A stretch of 27,753 bases of DNA from positions 1-27,753 of the forward strand of contig CALMIB010000505.1 of the NCBI GenBank assembly GCA_937863945.1. The letters run 5' to 3'. The DNA comes from an uncultured Longilinea sp. GTDB lineage: Bacteria > Chloroflexota > Anaerolineae > Anaerolineales > Anaerolineaceae. Made by a program: the position numbers and the translations under genes. The notes beneath the pieces are model-generated. The model was not told where the DNA came from and did no database searches. It saw only the letters and a program-made list of their open reading frames with translations. Positions 15,428 through 23,154 of the stretch are shown in pieces (the first letter of the stretch is position 1; every line of letters begins with the position of its first letter).

Positions 15428-15835
15428 TTATTCCTCTATTTCCGCGTCCTCAGCCGCATCATCTGATTTTGTTTTTTCGGCTGGAGTCTCCTGCCGCAAT
15501 GAATATAACAATTGTTCAATCCGGTCTGCACGTTCCGGGGTGGGATCCCAATGGAAGCGCAGGCGCGGGAAAGAGCGCAAATCGACCCGTTCGGCCAGCA
15601 TGCGGCGGATGAAACCGCTGGCGCTTTCCATGCCCGCCAGGATTTCCTTCGACCGGGCGCTGCCTTCCACGGCGGAGATGTAGATTTCCGCGTAGGCCAG
15701 TTCGCGGTCGACGCTGACATCGGTGATGAAAATTCCGGCCAGGCGCGGATCGCGAATTTCATCTTTGACGAGCATCTCAGAAAGCTCCTGACGGATGCGG
15801 TCATTGATCCGTTGCAGGCGAAGTTTTGAAGGCAT
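15428..15835 (-). CDS. rbfA: Ribosome-binding factor A
   Basis: A small KH-fold protein of 135 residues that binds the immature 30S subunit and helps process the 5' end of 16S rRNA. The sequence RINDRIRQELSEMLVKDEIRDPRL and ITDVSVDRELAYAEIYISA are typical, as is the closing LRFHWDPTPERADRIEQLL. An acidic, probably disordered tail of about 25 residues follows. GGAG lies seven bases before the ATG at 15835. It is 24 bases downstream of infB. Confidence 0.95.
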   Translation of the reverse strand: MPSKLRLQRINDRIRQELSEMLVKDEIRDPRLAGIFITDVSVDRELAYAEIYISAVEGSARSKEILAGMESASGFIRRMLAERVDLRSFPRLRFHWDPTPERADRIEQLLYSLRQETPAEKTKSDDAAEDAEIEE

Positions 15836-15859
15836 TAAAATACTCCGTAATTTTCTTGC

Positions 15860-17641
15860 TTATCCATTGCGCTCAAGGATGTAGCATTCCAGGATGTCGC
15901 CGGGGATGAACTCATTGAAGTTTTTCAGCGAAATGCCGCAGTCAAATCCCTGGCGGACTTCACGCACGTCGTCTTTTTCGTGCTTCAACGAGGCAATTTC
16001 ACCTTCGGCAATCTGCTGAGCGTTGCGTAACACGCGGATTTTCCCGTTGCGGCGGATTTCGCCGTCGCGGACGCGGCAGCCGGCGATAGTGCCGACCTTG
16101 TTGATCTTGAAGAGCGCCAGCACTTCGGCATGGCCAAGTTTGACCTCGCGGAAATCGGGTTCGAGCATGCCCTTGAGAGCCTTCTCGATATCCTCAGTCA
16201 TACGGTAAATGATATCATACAGGCGAATGGAGACGCCTTCGGTTTCGGCCAGGCGGCGCGCCGATGGGTCGGCGGTTACGTTAAAACCGATCAGGATGGC
16301 TTTCGACGCGGTGGCCAGCATGACATCGTTATCCGTAATGTTGCCGGTCTCGGAGTGCAGGATGTTGATCTTGATCTGGTCGCTCTTCATGTCATTCAGT
16401 TCGCTGATGATCGGTTCGAGCGATCCCTGCACATCGGCTTTGATGATCAGGCGCAGCTCATGTTCTTCGCCGGACTGAACCCGGCTGAACAGTTCTTCCA
16501 GCGTGGCCTTGGGACCCGCGGCTTGCGGCAGGTGCGCCTGCATTTTTCGTTCATTTGCAACCTGGCGGGCTTCTTTTTCCGAGGGCAGCACCTGGAACAG
16601 ATCGCCCGCGGCGGGAACATCGTTGAGGCCCATCACCTGCACCGGGGTGGAGGGGCCGGCTTTGTGCAATTTGCGCCCGCGGAAATCGAACATGGCGCGG
16701 ATGCGCCCGTAGGAGGTGCCGGCCAGCACCGCATCGCCGAGTTCAAGCGTGCCGTTTTGCACCAGCAGGGTGGCAATCACGCCCTTGGCGCGTTCCACCT
16801 GGGCTTCGACCACCGTGCCGATGGTGCGGCCTTTGGGGTTGGCTTTGATCTCCATGCTATCGGCCACCAGCAAAATGGCTTCGAGCAGGTCATCAATGCC
16901 TTTCTTCTGCTTCGCCGATACGGGCACGACGATGGTGTTGCCTTCCCAATCGTCCGGAACCAGGCCGATTTCGGCGAGTTGTTTCTTGACATAATCGGGA
17001 TTGGCGTCGGCTTTGTCGATCTTGTTGAGCGCAACGATGATCGGAACGCGCGCGGCGCGGGCATGCGCAATGGCCTCGCGGGTTTGCGGCATCACGCCGT
17101 CGTCGGCAGCCACCACCAGCACCACGATATCGGCGCCCTGGGCGCCGCGGGCGCGCATGGCCGTAAAAGCCGCGTGGCCGGGCGTATCCAGGAAGGTGAT
17201 CGGGTGGTTCTTCAGTTCCACCTGGTAGGCGCCGATATGCTGGGTGATGCCGCCGGCTTCGCCGCCTGCCACGTTGGCATGCCGGATGGCGTCCAAAAGC
17301 GTGGTTTTGCCGTGATCGACGTGCCCCAGGATGGTGACGACCGGCGCGCGGGTGATCAATTGCGCCGCATCCTCATTGGCGATCAACTGCCGCCACATGG
17401 GAACTTCGCCGGTTTCTTTTTCTTCCACGACGTCGAGTTGTTCCATGCGGGCTTCGAAACCCAGCTCCGATGAAACCACCGCGGCGGTATCGAAATCAAT
17501 GGTTTGATTGATGCTGGCCATCACGCCGTTGGACATCAAAATCTTGATGACCTGGATCGGGCTGGCCTTGATTAGTTGAGCCAGATCACGAACCGTGATG
17601 CTGGCCGGTAATTCGATTGTCTTTTGCCCAGTCTCGCTCAT
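15860..17641 (-). CDS. infB: Translation initiation factor IF-2, short form
   Basis: The GTPase that brings fMet-tRNA to the 30S complex and promotes subunit joining. The 593-residue protein has a short IF2_N domain (about 10-60, [19 protein letters not shown]), the G1 loop GHVDHGKT (106-113), [12 protein letters not shown], and the C-terminal beta-barrel and IF-2 C2 region. It lacks the long variable N-terminal region of enterobacterial IF-2 (about 890 residues), a form common outside Proteobacteria. I chose the ATG at 17641, which has GGAGGTG seven bases upstream; an in-frame GTG at 17665 is less likely. A 178-base untranslated stretch with repeats separates it from ylxR. Confidence 0.96.
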   Translation of the reverse strand: MSETGQKTIELPASITVRDLAQLIKASPIQVIKILMSNGVMASINQTIDFDTAAVVSSELGFEARMEQLDVVEEKETGEVPMWRQLIANEDAAQLITRAPVVTILGHVDHGKTTLLDAIRHANVAGGEAGGITQHIGAYQVELKNHPITFLDTPGHAAFTAMRARGAQGADIVVLVVAADDGVMPQTREAIAHARAARVPIIVALNKIDKADANPDYVKKQLAEIGLVPDDWEGNTIVVPVSAKQKKGIDDLLEAILLVADSMEIKANPKGRTIGTVVEAQVERAKGVIATLLVQNGTLELGDAVLAGTSYGRIRAMFDFRGRKLHKAGPSTPVQVMGLNDVPAAGDLFQVLPSEKEARQVANERKMQAHLPQAAGPKATLEELFSRVQSGEEHELRLIIKADVQGSLEPIISELNDMKSDQIKINILHSETGNITDNDVMLATASKAILIGFNVTADPSARRLAETEGVSIRLYDIIYRMTEDIEKALKGMLEPDFREVKLGHAEVLALFKINKVGTIAGCRVRDGEIRRNGKIRVLRNAQQIAEGEIASLKHEKDDVREVRQGFDCGISLKNFNEFIPGDILECYILERNG

Positions 17642-17819
17642 ATACACCTCCGGGTTGTCTTGCACCCATCCCTAGGATAAATCGTCAAATTTGTGAACTG
17701 CCAGTAATCTCAACTTGTGAACGGCTGGGTGCGCTTTTTTCCAAAGCGGTGAGCTAGCGAGAAGTGCAAGGATCAGTCAAGCATGCGCTTACCCTCGAAG
17801 GGAATGCCTGGCATGGGGA
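17642..17819 (-). other. infB leader with direct and inverted repeats
   Basis: This is the largest gap inside the minus-strand operon. It contains two similar sequences sharing TTGTGAAC (plus-strand copies around 17681-17698 and 17707-17722), enclosed by an inverted repeat GCACCCA (17662-17668) / TGGGTGC (17726-17732). A small hairpin CGCTTT/AAAGCG lies at 17732-17748. I see no convincing promoter, no tRNA, and no ylxQ (L7Ae-like) gene, which occupies this place in some bacteria. Confidence 0.4.
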
Positions 17820-18137
17820 TCAACCCTGATCCTGTGATCCCTGTGCGGGCTCGCCCGCTGGCAGGGAAGACATAATCCCATGCAGGAATAAACGATCCTG
17901 CTCGGTCAGTTCCACTTTCAGCGCATTGGCCAGGGCGCCTTTGAGGGCGCGTTCCCAGCAAGTGCGGTCGTTGTGCAGGTAGGCTCCCCGTCCGGCGGCT
18001 TTCCCGCTCGGATCCAACTGCACTCCGTCTGGCGTTCGCACCAGGCGCATCAACGTGCGCTTGGGAAGAACCAGGCGGCAACCCACACAGGTGCGCTGTG
18101 GAATATGCTTGACGCGTGTTGTCGCTCTTTTAGCCAC
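17820..18137 (-). CDS. ylxR: YlxR/RnpM family RNA-binding protein
   Basis: A basic 105-residue protein with the family signature PQRTCVGCR (13-21), KR.LMRLVR, then DPSGKAAGRGAYLHND and a second cysteine near residue 60. B. subtilis YlxR has been described as an RNase P modulator (RnpM) and binds RNA. It stands between nusA and infB as in most bacteria. The start is a GTG at 18137, 22 bases after nusA. An in-frame stop lies two codons upstream, so no longer start exists in that direction; the nearest purine-rich site is very close to the GTG. The last 20 residues are low-complexity. Confidence 0.9.
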   Translation of the reverse strand: MAKRATTRVKHIPQRTCVGCRLVLPKRTLMRLVRTPDGVQLDPSGKAAGRGAYLHNDRTCWERALKGALANALKVELTEQDRLFLHGIMSSLPAGEPAQGSQDQG

Positions 18138-18159
18138 CTTTCACTCTCTGAAACCGATT

Positions 18160-20052
18160 TTACTCCCAGTCCCAGCCTTCTCCGCCGCGTTTGTGTTTCT
18201 TGTGGGCGAGCGTCATATCGCGTTCGGGATCGTAAACGACCTCCACGCTCTTGCGCTTCTTCTTGGCTTTCTTCTTGCCGGTCTTTCCGGCAGCATCCCC
18301 TTCTTCCTCTTCCTCTTCAACCACCTCGGGATTCGCAAGAACTTCGGGACGCAGTGTAAACAGATCTTCCAGCGAGGGTTCCTCTTCCAAAACCGGGGTC
18401 ACCAGTTCGGGCTCGGGAACCGCGCGCACCGGAGGCTCCTGCACCAGCATTTCCGGCTCAGCTTCCACCGGCTTTTCCACGACCGGGCTGATTTCTTCGA
18501 CGATTTCAGCGGCGGGCGCTTCCTGGGTCGGCTCGGCAACGGCCGGGGCTGCTGCAGCGGCAGCGCGGGCATCCAGTTCGTCCATCATCTTGATGATTTC
18601 GGCCATGGCTTTGGGGCCAATGCCGTTGATACGCAGCACCTCATCCGGGGCCGTCTTCATCTGGCGGGCCACTTCACCGACCGTGTTATAACCGGCTTCC
18701 TGCAGCAGGTTGGCCACGTGTTCGGGCAGCGGGCCGTCCAGGATGGGGGTGTCGAAGGCATCCACGGGGATGAGGGCATCCACTTCGGGGATCGCCACTT
18801 CGACTTTCTTCTCGGGCTTGCGGGCTGTGCGTTTTTCAACCCGATCCACAAAACGCGCCATCACATCGTATTCTTCTGGCATCAACGGGCGGCCGTCCGC
18901 CTTGCGAGTCAGGCTTTCTTCGATCTTGGCGATGGTATCGGCTTCAGCGTCGGCGATCGGCAGCAGGGCCGGTTCGTTTTGCAGGCGGTAGAGCGTATCG
19001 GAGACCGCTTCGGGCAGGCTCTTAATGTCAATGCGCCAGCCGGTCAGCTTGGCTGCCAGGCGGGCGTTCTGACCGTCGCGCCCGATGGCCAGGCTGAGCT
19101 GGTCTTCAGGAACGACTACCGTGGCCGTCTTACCGCCGGTGGCGCGGTCGTTCAGGTAAACGCCGGTGACGCGCGCCGGGCTGATGGCCTTGGCGATGAA
19201 GAGAGCTGGATCCGGGTTCCATTCGATCACGTCGATTTTTTCGTCATGCAGTTCTTTGACGATGGCCTGAATGCGCACGCCGCGGATGCCGACGCACGCG
19301 CCAACCGGGTCGATGCCGGCCTGGGTGGCCGAGACGGCCACTTTGGCGCGTTCGCCGGGCTCGCGCGCGATGGACCGGATTTCAACCACGCCGTGATAAA
19401 TCTCGGGCACTTCCGTCTCGAGCAGGCGGCGCAGGAAATTGCGGTGGGTGCGCGAGAGGATGATTTGCGGACCACGCGGCGAGTCTTTGACTTCGGAAAT
19501 CAGCGAGCGGACGCGGTCGTGAATACGAAAGCGTTCGCCGGGGATCATTTCCTTGCGCGGCATGGTGCCTTCGGCCTTCATGTCCATGCCGATGGTCAAT
19601 CCCTGGGCGTTGACGGCCTGAACCAACCCGCTGACAATTTCACCCAGTTGTTTATTAAAGAATGCCAGTTGCGCCTGGCGCTCGGCATCGCGGATGCGCT
19701 GTTGGATGACCTGGCGCGCAGTCTGGGCAGCCACGCGGCCAAAATCCTTGGGAGTGCTTTCAACCACCACCATATCGCCGAGTTCAGCTTCGGCGTTGTA
19801 GCGGCGGGCTTCTTCAAGGGTGACTTCGGTGCGCTCGTCCTGCACTTCTTCGACCACTTCTTTTTCAGCAAAAATGGTCACTTTACCGGTGTCGATATCG
19901 ACGGTTGCCTCGACGTGCTGCGCGTTGGAAGCGTTCACTGCCCGGCGATAGGCTGAAATCATCGCCGATTCGAGCGCCTTGAGGATGATCTCCTTGGGGA
20001 GCTGCTTTTCCTCGAGGACTTCATTGAAAGCCAGAGTAAACTCGTTCTTCAT
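18160..20052 (-). CDS. nusA: Transcription termination/antitermination protein NusA with long C-terminal extension
   Basis: Binds RNA polymerase and nascent RNA, affecting pausing, termination and antitermination. The 630-residue protein has the NusA N-terminal domain (about 1-125), an S1 domain (about 130-200), KH1 with VGIRGVRIQAI (about 252-262) and KH2 with IGRDGQNARLAAKL (about 322-335). At about 435-497 a helix-hairpin-helix region (LRINGIGPKAMAEI) resembles NusA C-terminal repeats. The last 130 residues are not normal for NusA: an acidic Pro/Glu/Val-rich stretch, then a lysine-rich block (KKKAKKKRK) and a terminus ending GGEGWDWE. It is the first gene of the operon. rimP, usually just upstream, is absent; the next gene upstream is a divergent glucosidase. 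ATG at 20052. Confidence 0.96.
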   Translation of the reverse strand: MKNEFTLAFNEVLEEKQLPKEIILKALESAMISAYRRAVNASNAQHVEATVDIDTGKVTIFAEKEVVEEVQDERTEVTLEEARRYNAEAELGDMVVVESTPKDFGRVAAQTARQVIQQRIRDAERQAQLAFFNKQLGEIVSGLVQAVNAQGLTIGMDMKAEGTMPRKEMIPGERFRIHDRVRSLISEVKDSPRGPQIILSRTHRNFLRRLLETEVPEIYHGVVEIRSIAREPGERAKVAVSATQAGIDPVGACVGIRGVRIQAIVKELHDEKIDVIEWNPDPALFIAKAISPARVTGVYLNDRATGGKTATVVVPEDQLSLAIGRDGQNARLAAKLTGWRIDIKSLPEAVSDTLYRLQNEPALLPIADAEADTIAKIEESLTRKADGRPLMPEEYDVMARFVDRVEKRTARKPEKKVEVAIPEVDALIPVDAFDTPILDGPLPEHVANLLQEAGYNTVGEVARQMKTAPDEVLRINGIGPKAMAEIIKMMDELDARAAAAAAPAVAEPTQEAPAAEIVEEISPVVEKPVEAEPEMLVQEPPVRAVPEPELVTPVLEEEPSLEDLFTLRPEVLANPEVVEEEEEEGDAAGKTGKKKAKKKRKSVEVVYDPERDMTLAHKKHKRGGEGWDWE

Positions 20053-20087
20053 TCCTTACATTCTCCAGCAAGAACCCATTATACGCA

Positions 20088-20112
20088 GAAAAGTGGGGGA
20101 GGCCCACTTTTC
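20088..20112 (-). repeat. Perfect 10-bp inverted repeat in the nusA leader
   Basis: GAAAAGTGGG (20088-20097) and CCCACTTTTC (20103-20112) are perfectly complementary with a 5-base loop. On the minus strand it lies in the predicted nusA leader and directly upstream of a TATAAT (20078-20083), so it could be an RNA hairpin or an operator at a second promoter. Confidence 0.7.
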
Positions 20113-20142
20113 ATTGCATACCAATACGTTGGCGTTGCACCT

Positions 20143-20171
20143 ATTTTATCATACTTCCGGGAGGTAATCAA
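20143..20171 (-). promoter_or_regulatory. Likely promoter of the nusA operon
   Basis: TTGATT (20166-20171) and TAAAAT (20143-20148) are separated by exactly 17 bases. Transcription would start near 20136 and give a leader of about 84 bases that contains the inverted repeat at 20088-20112. A second -10-like TATAAT at 20078-20083 has no recognisable -35. Confidence 0.55.
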
Positions 20172-20210
20172 GAAAATTTCTTCAAGCGCAGAACTGCGCA
20201 CGCTTTGCAT

Positions 20211-20240
20211 TTGGCGGCTTTGCCGGATTCGGTCTAAAAT
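20211..20240 (+). promoter_or_regulatory. Possible promoter of the alpha-glucosidase gene
   Basis: TTGGCG (20211-20216) and TAAAAT (20235-20240) are 18 bases apart, a moderate match. The gene has a GAGGA ribosome site at 20261-20265, seven bases before its ATG. Confidence 0.35.
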
Positions 20241-20272
20241 GGTGCTTAACCTATTGCATTGAGGATTCTACC

Positions 20273-21874
20273 ATGGATTCAAATTTTCTCTGGTGGCGCG
20301 ACGGCGTGATCTATCAAATCTACCCGCGTTCATTTGCCGACTCGAACGGGGATGGAATCGGCGACTTGCCCGGCATCCAATCGAAACTGGATTATCTGGT
20401 GGAGTTGGGGGTGGACGCCTTGTGGCTGTCGCCCGTTTACCCTTCACCGGATGTCGATTTCGGCTACGACGTGGCGGACTACACGGATATCGATCCCAAG
20501 TACGGCACGCTGGCGGATTTCGATTCCCTTGTGGAGGCAGCGCACCAGCGCGGGCTGCGCATCGTGATGGACCTGGTGCTCAACCACTCCTCCGACCAGC
20601 ACCCCTGGTTTATCCAATCGCGCAGCAGCCGCGATAACCCATACCGTGATTGGTACATCTGGCGCGATCCCGCGCCGGGCAAGCGCCCACCCAATGGCTG
20701 GCAGTCGGTGTTTGGCGGCAAGGCCTGGGAATGGGACGAAGCCACCGGTCAGTATTACTACCACATGTTTTGCAGGGAGCAGCCCGACCTGAACTGGCGC
20801 AATCCGCGCGTGCGCCAGGCGATCCTGGATGTCTTTCGCTTCTGGATGGAACGCGGCGTGGACGGCTTCCGCCTGGACGTTTTTAACGTGTATTTCAAGG
20901 ACGACCAACTGCGTGAAAATCCGCGCCGGCTGGGCCGGCGGCCGTTCGACAGCCAGGTGCATCTCTACGATTGCGACCGCCCGGAGATGATCCCGCTTTT
21001 GCAGGAAATCCGCGCGCTGCTGGATTCGTACCCGGAGCGTTACGCGGTTGGCGAGACCTTTCTCTCCACCACGTCGAAAGCCGCCGGCTATGCCCGTCCC
21101 GGGCTGCTGCACGCGGCGTTTGATTTCTCCTTCCTGGCGTGCAAATGGGATCCGGCGGCATTTTTGAAGACCATTCAGGCCATCGACAGCCAGTACAGTC
21201 AGGACGGCTGGCCGACCTATGTGCTGGGCAACCATGACGTGGACCGGATCGCCACGCGCTACGCGCACGGGGAAGACGACGAGCGCCTGAAGGTGCTGGC
21301 GGCGCTGCTGCTGACACAGCGCGGCACGCCTTTCATTTACCAGGGCGACGAGATCGGCATGCGCAACGTGCACGTGCCGCGCGCCGAAATGAAAGACCCG
21401 GTGGGGCTGCGCTACTGGCCAATGCCGGTGGGGCGCGACGGCGAACGCTCGCCGATGCAATGGAGCGGCGGGGCCCATGCCGGCTTCACCATCGGTACGC
21501 CGTGGATGCGGCTGCACGCCAACGCGCCGATTCGACACGTAGAATCACAGCGCAACCGGCCTGATTCGCTGTTCCATGTGTACCGCCGCCTGCTGCGGCT
21601 GCGCAAGGAATTGCCGGCTTTGCGCGGCGGCATGTTTTTGCCGTTGAATTACGAACCGCGCTCGCTGCTGGCTTATTTACGCAAAGATGAGGGACAGACG
21701 GTGCTGGTGGCGCTGAACTTCAGTCGCAGACGCAACCGCCTGGTACTGGGCGGGGGACTTGCCCGCAGCGGTTGGCGGCTGGCCTATTCCAGCAAGCGCG
21801 CCGAGTACACCGCGCCGCGCGATTCTTCGCTGCTGCTCGAGCCGTATGAGGCGCTGATACTTGTGCAGCAGTAG
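20273..21874 (+). CDS. GH13 family alpha-glucosidase (oligo-1,6-glucosidase/trehalulose-type)
   Basis: A cytoplasmic glycoside hydrolase of 533 residues without signal peptide. It opens WWRDGVIYQIYPRSFADSNGDGIGDL, the hallmark of GH13 exo-acting alpha-glucosidases. The (beta/alpha)8 barrel motifs are present: DLVLNHSSDQHPWF (100-113), the nucleophile Asp202 in GVDGFRLDVFN, the acid/base Glu261 in VGETF, and Asp322 in GNHDVDR. The C-terminal beta domain (about 440-533) ends EPYEALIL. It should release glucose from the non-reducing end of short alpha-glucosides; alpha-1,4 versus alpha-1,6 preference cannot be told safely. It is a single gene with no sugar transporter or regulator nearby, divergent from nusA and convergent with the Ldh_2 gene. 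Confidence 0.93.
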   Translation: MDSNFLWWRDGVIYQIYPRSFADSNGDGIGDLPGIQSKLDYLVELGVDALWLSPVYPSPDVDFGYDVADYTDIDPKYGTLADFDSLVEAAHQRGLRIVMDLVLNHSSDQHPWFIQSRSSRDNPYRDWYIWRDPAPGKRPPNGWQSVFGGKAWEWDEATGQYYYHMFCREQPDLNWRNPRVRQAILDVFRFWMERGVDGFRLDVFNVYFKDDQLRENPRRLGRRPFDSQVHLYDCDRPEMIPLLQEIRALLDSYPERYAVGETFLSTTSKAAGYARPGLLHAAFDFSFLACKWDPAAFLKTIQAIDSQYSQDGWPTYVLGNHDVDRIATRYAHGEDDERLKVLAALLLTQRGTPFIYQGDEIGMRNVHVPRAEMKDPVGLRYWPMPVGRDGERSPMQWSGGAHAGFTIGTPWMRLHANAPIRHVESQRNRPDSLFHVYRRLLRLRKELPALRGGMFLPLNYEPRSLLAYLRKDEGQTVLVALNFSRRRNRLVLGGGLARSGWRLAYSSKRAEYTAPRDSSLLLEPYEALILVQQ

Positions 21875-21887
21875 AAGAGGGAAGAAA

Positions 21888-21987
21888 GAAAACCACAGAG
21901 GTTGTCTGAAAAAAACCGAAAGAAGGGAGGAGAAAGATATTCTTCTCTTACCCTTCTCTGTGTGTCCAGTGTCTCTCTGTGGTTTTC
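21888..21987. repeat. 100-bp palindromic repeat element with 13-bp perfect terminal inverted repeats
   Basis: GAAAACCACAGAG (21888-21900) is exactly complementary to CTCTGTGGTTTTC (21975-21987). Inside, AGAAGGG (21921-21927) pairs with CCCTTCT (21951-21957) and CACAGAG (21894-21900) can also pair with CTCTGTG (21956-21962). The purine-rich left half and pyrimidine-rich right half differ sharply from flanking genes. It fills the gap between two convergent genes and could act as a bidirectional terminator. It has no coding capacity. Similar CCACAGAG-type palindromes recur in many environmental bacterial genomes, to my knowledge. Confidence 0.75.
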
Positions 21988-21990
21988 GAA

Positions 21991-23085
21991 TTAATTCTCT
22001 ACAACGCCCTGCACATCCAGGTCAAAGGGCAGGCCAACAAGCTGACCGCTGGCCTTGAGCGACTCGACCACCGTTTCAAGCAGCGGGATGCCCTGGGTGC
22101 GGCGGCGTTCGGCCATCTCGAACTCTTTTTCGCCGGCGATGTAAATGCGCTCCTGGTCCACCGCCCTGGGAGAATTTTTCATCATGCGGATCAAGACGTC
22201 CATATCCTGCTTGAATTCCTCCAGCGGGCGGAAGGCGTCAATGCGCATGGCGGCAAAAAAGTGGCCAACGCGAGCGGGCTCATTCGTCGAGGGCTGGGCC
22301 ACGTCCGTGCCGAAGGCCGAGCCGGCCAGCACGCCGCTGAAGATATCCACCAGCAGCGCCAGGCTGTAGCCTTTGTAGCCGCGCATCAGGTCGATGCCGC
22401 CCAGGGGCATCAGCGCTCCGCCGTTCAACACTTGCTTGGGATCGGTGGTGATTTTGCCCTCGTGGTCGATGCCCCAGCCTTCGGGGATGGCTTTGCCGGC
22501 TTTATCATAGACGGTGATGCGCCCGATAGGCACGATGCTGGTGGCCATATCCAGCACGTAGGGGCGTTCGCCGCCGGCCGGAACGGCCACCGCGATGGGA
22601 TTGGTGCCGAGCATGGCCTTGCGGCCGTAGGTGGGCGCGACCAGCGGTTGCGCGTTGGTGAAGCTGACGCCAATCATATCCTCCGGCAGCGCCATCATGG
22701 CGTAATAGCCGGCGATGCCGTAGTGGTTGCTGTTGCGCACCGTCACCATGGCGATGCCCGACTGGCGGGCTTTTTCGATGCAGCGTTGCATGGCCGTGTA
22801 GCCGACAATTTGCCCCAGCCCGCTGCCGCCGTCCAGCGCCAGCGTGGTGGCGGTTTCGCGCACCACTTCCAGCCTGGCGTGCGGGTCGATCAGTCCCTTG
22901 CGCAGACGCGTGCCGTAATACGTGTCCAGGCGGATGATGCCGTGCGAATCGACGCCGCGCAGGTCGGCGGCCAGCAGGATTTCGGCGGCGGTGCGCGCAT
23001 CCTTCGGGGAAATATCATGCCTGACAAAGAACTGGATAATATAATCGGAAAGGTCCTCGGTGCGGAAGAGCAGGCTGCGGGTCAT
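21991..23085 (-). CDS. Malate/L-lactate dehydrogenase family (Ldh_2) NAD(P)-dependent oxidoreductase
   Basis: A 364-residue protein of the Ldh_2 fold, unrelated to classical Rossmann LDH/MDH. Family marks are ADLRGVDSHGIIRLDTY (about 40-56), SGLGQIVGYTAMQ, VTVRNSNHYGIAGYYAMMA with the conserved active-site His, GTNPIAVAVPA, and MRGYKGYSLALLVDIFSGVL. Members reduce or oxidise 2-oxoacids and 2-hydroxyacids such as malate, L-lactate, sulpholactate or ureidoglycolate; the substrate here is not decided by the sequence. I chose the ATG at 23085, with GAGG five bases upstream, over a GTG two codons earlier that would overlap that site. The neighbours give no pathway clue. Confidence 0.92.
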   Translation of the reverse strand: MTRSLLFRTEDLSDYIIQFFVRHDISPKDARTAAEILLAADLRGVDSHGIIRLDTYYGTRLRKGLIDPHARLEVVRETATTLALDGGSGLGQIVGYTAMQRCIEKARQSGIAMVTVRNSNHYGIAGYYAMMALPEDMIGVSFTNAQPLVAPTYGRKAMLGTNPIAVAVPAGGERPYVLDMATSIVPIGRITVYDKAGKAIPEGWGIDHEGKITTDPKQVLNGGALMPLGGIDLMRGYKGYSLALLVDIFSGVLAGSAFGTDVAQPSTNEPARVGHFFAAMRIDAFRPLEEFKQDMDVLIRMMKNSPRAVDQERIYIAGEKEFEMAERRRTQGIPLLETVVESLKASGQLVGLPFDLDVQGVVEN

Positions 23086-23154
23086 AATCACCTCACCAGT
23101 GGGATTTCCTATGAGTGTATCACGAAGCAGGGCGCGGGAAAAGCAGACCGCGGA

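Noticed and set aside
14318..15466. Plus-strand open frame of 382 residues opposite truB and ribF
   Set aside because: Spans the ends of two conserved minus-strand genes and has shadow-like composition.
16130..17473. Plus-strand open frame of 447 residues opposite infB
   Set aside because: Antisense to a strongly conserved GTPase, with no motif of its own.
17732..17748. Small CGCTTT/AAAGCG hairpin as a terminator after ylxR
   Set aside because: Only six pairs, weak, and no T run follows it on the minus strand.
18055..19956. Long plus-strand open frame (633 residues) opposite nusA
   Set aside because: It lies entirely antisense to nusA and ylxR, has a His/Phe/Gly-rich composition typical of the complement of GC-rich coding sequence, and shows no recognisable domain.
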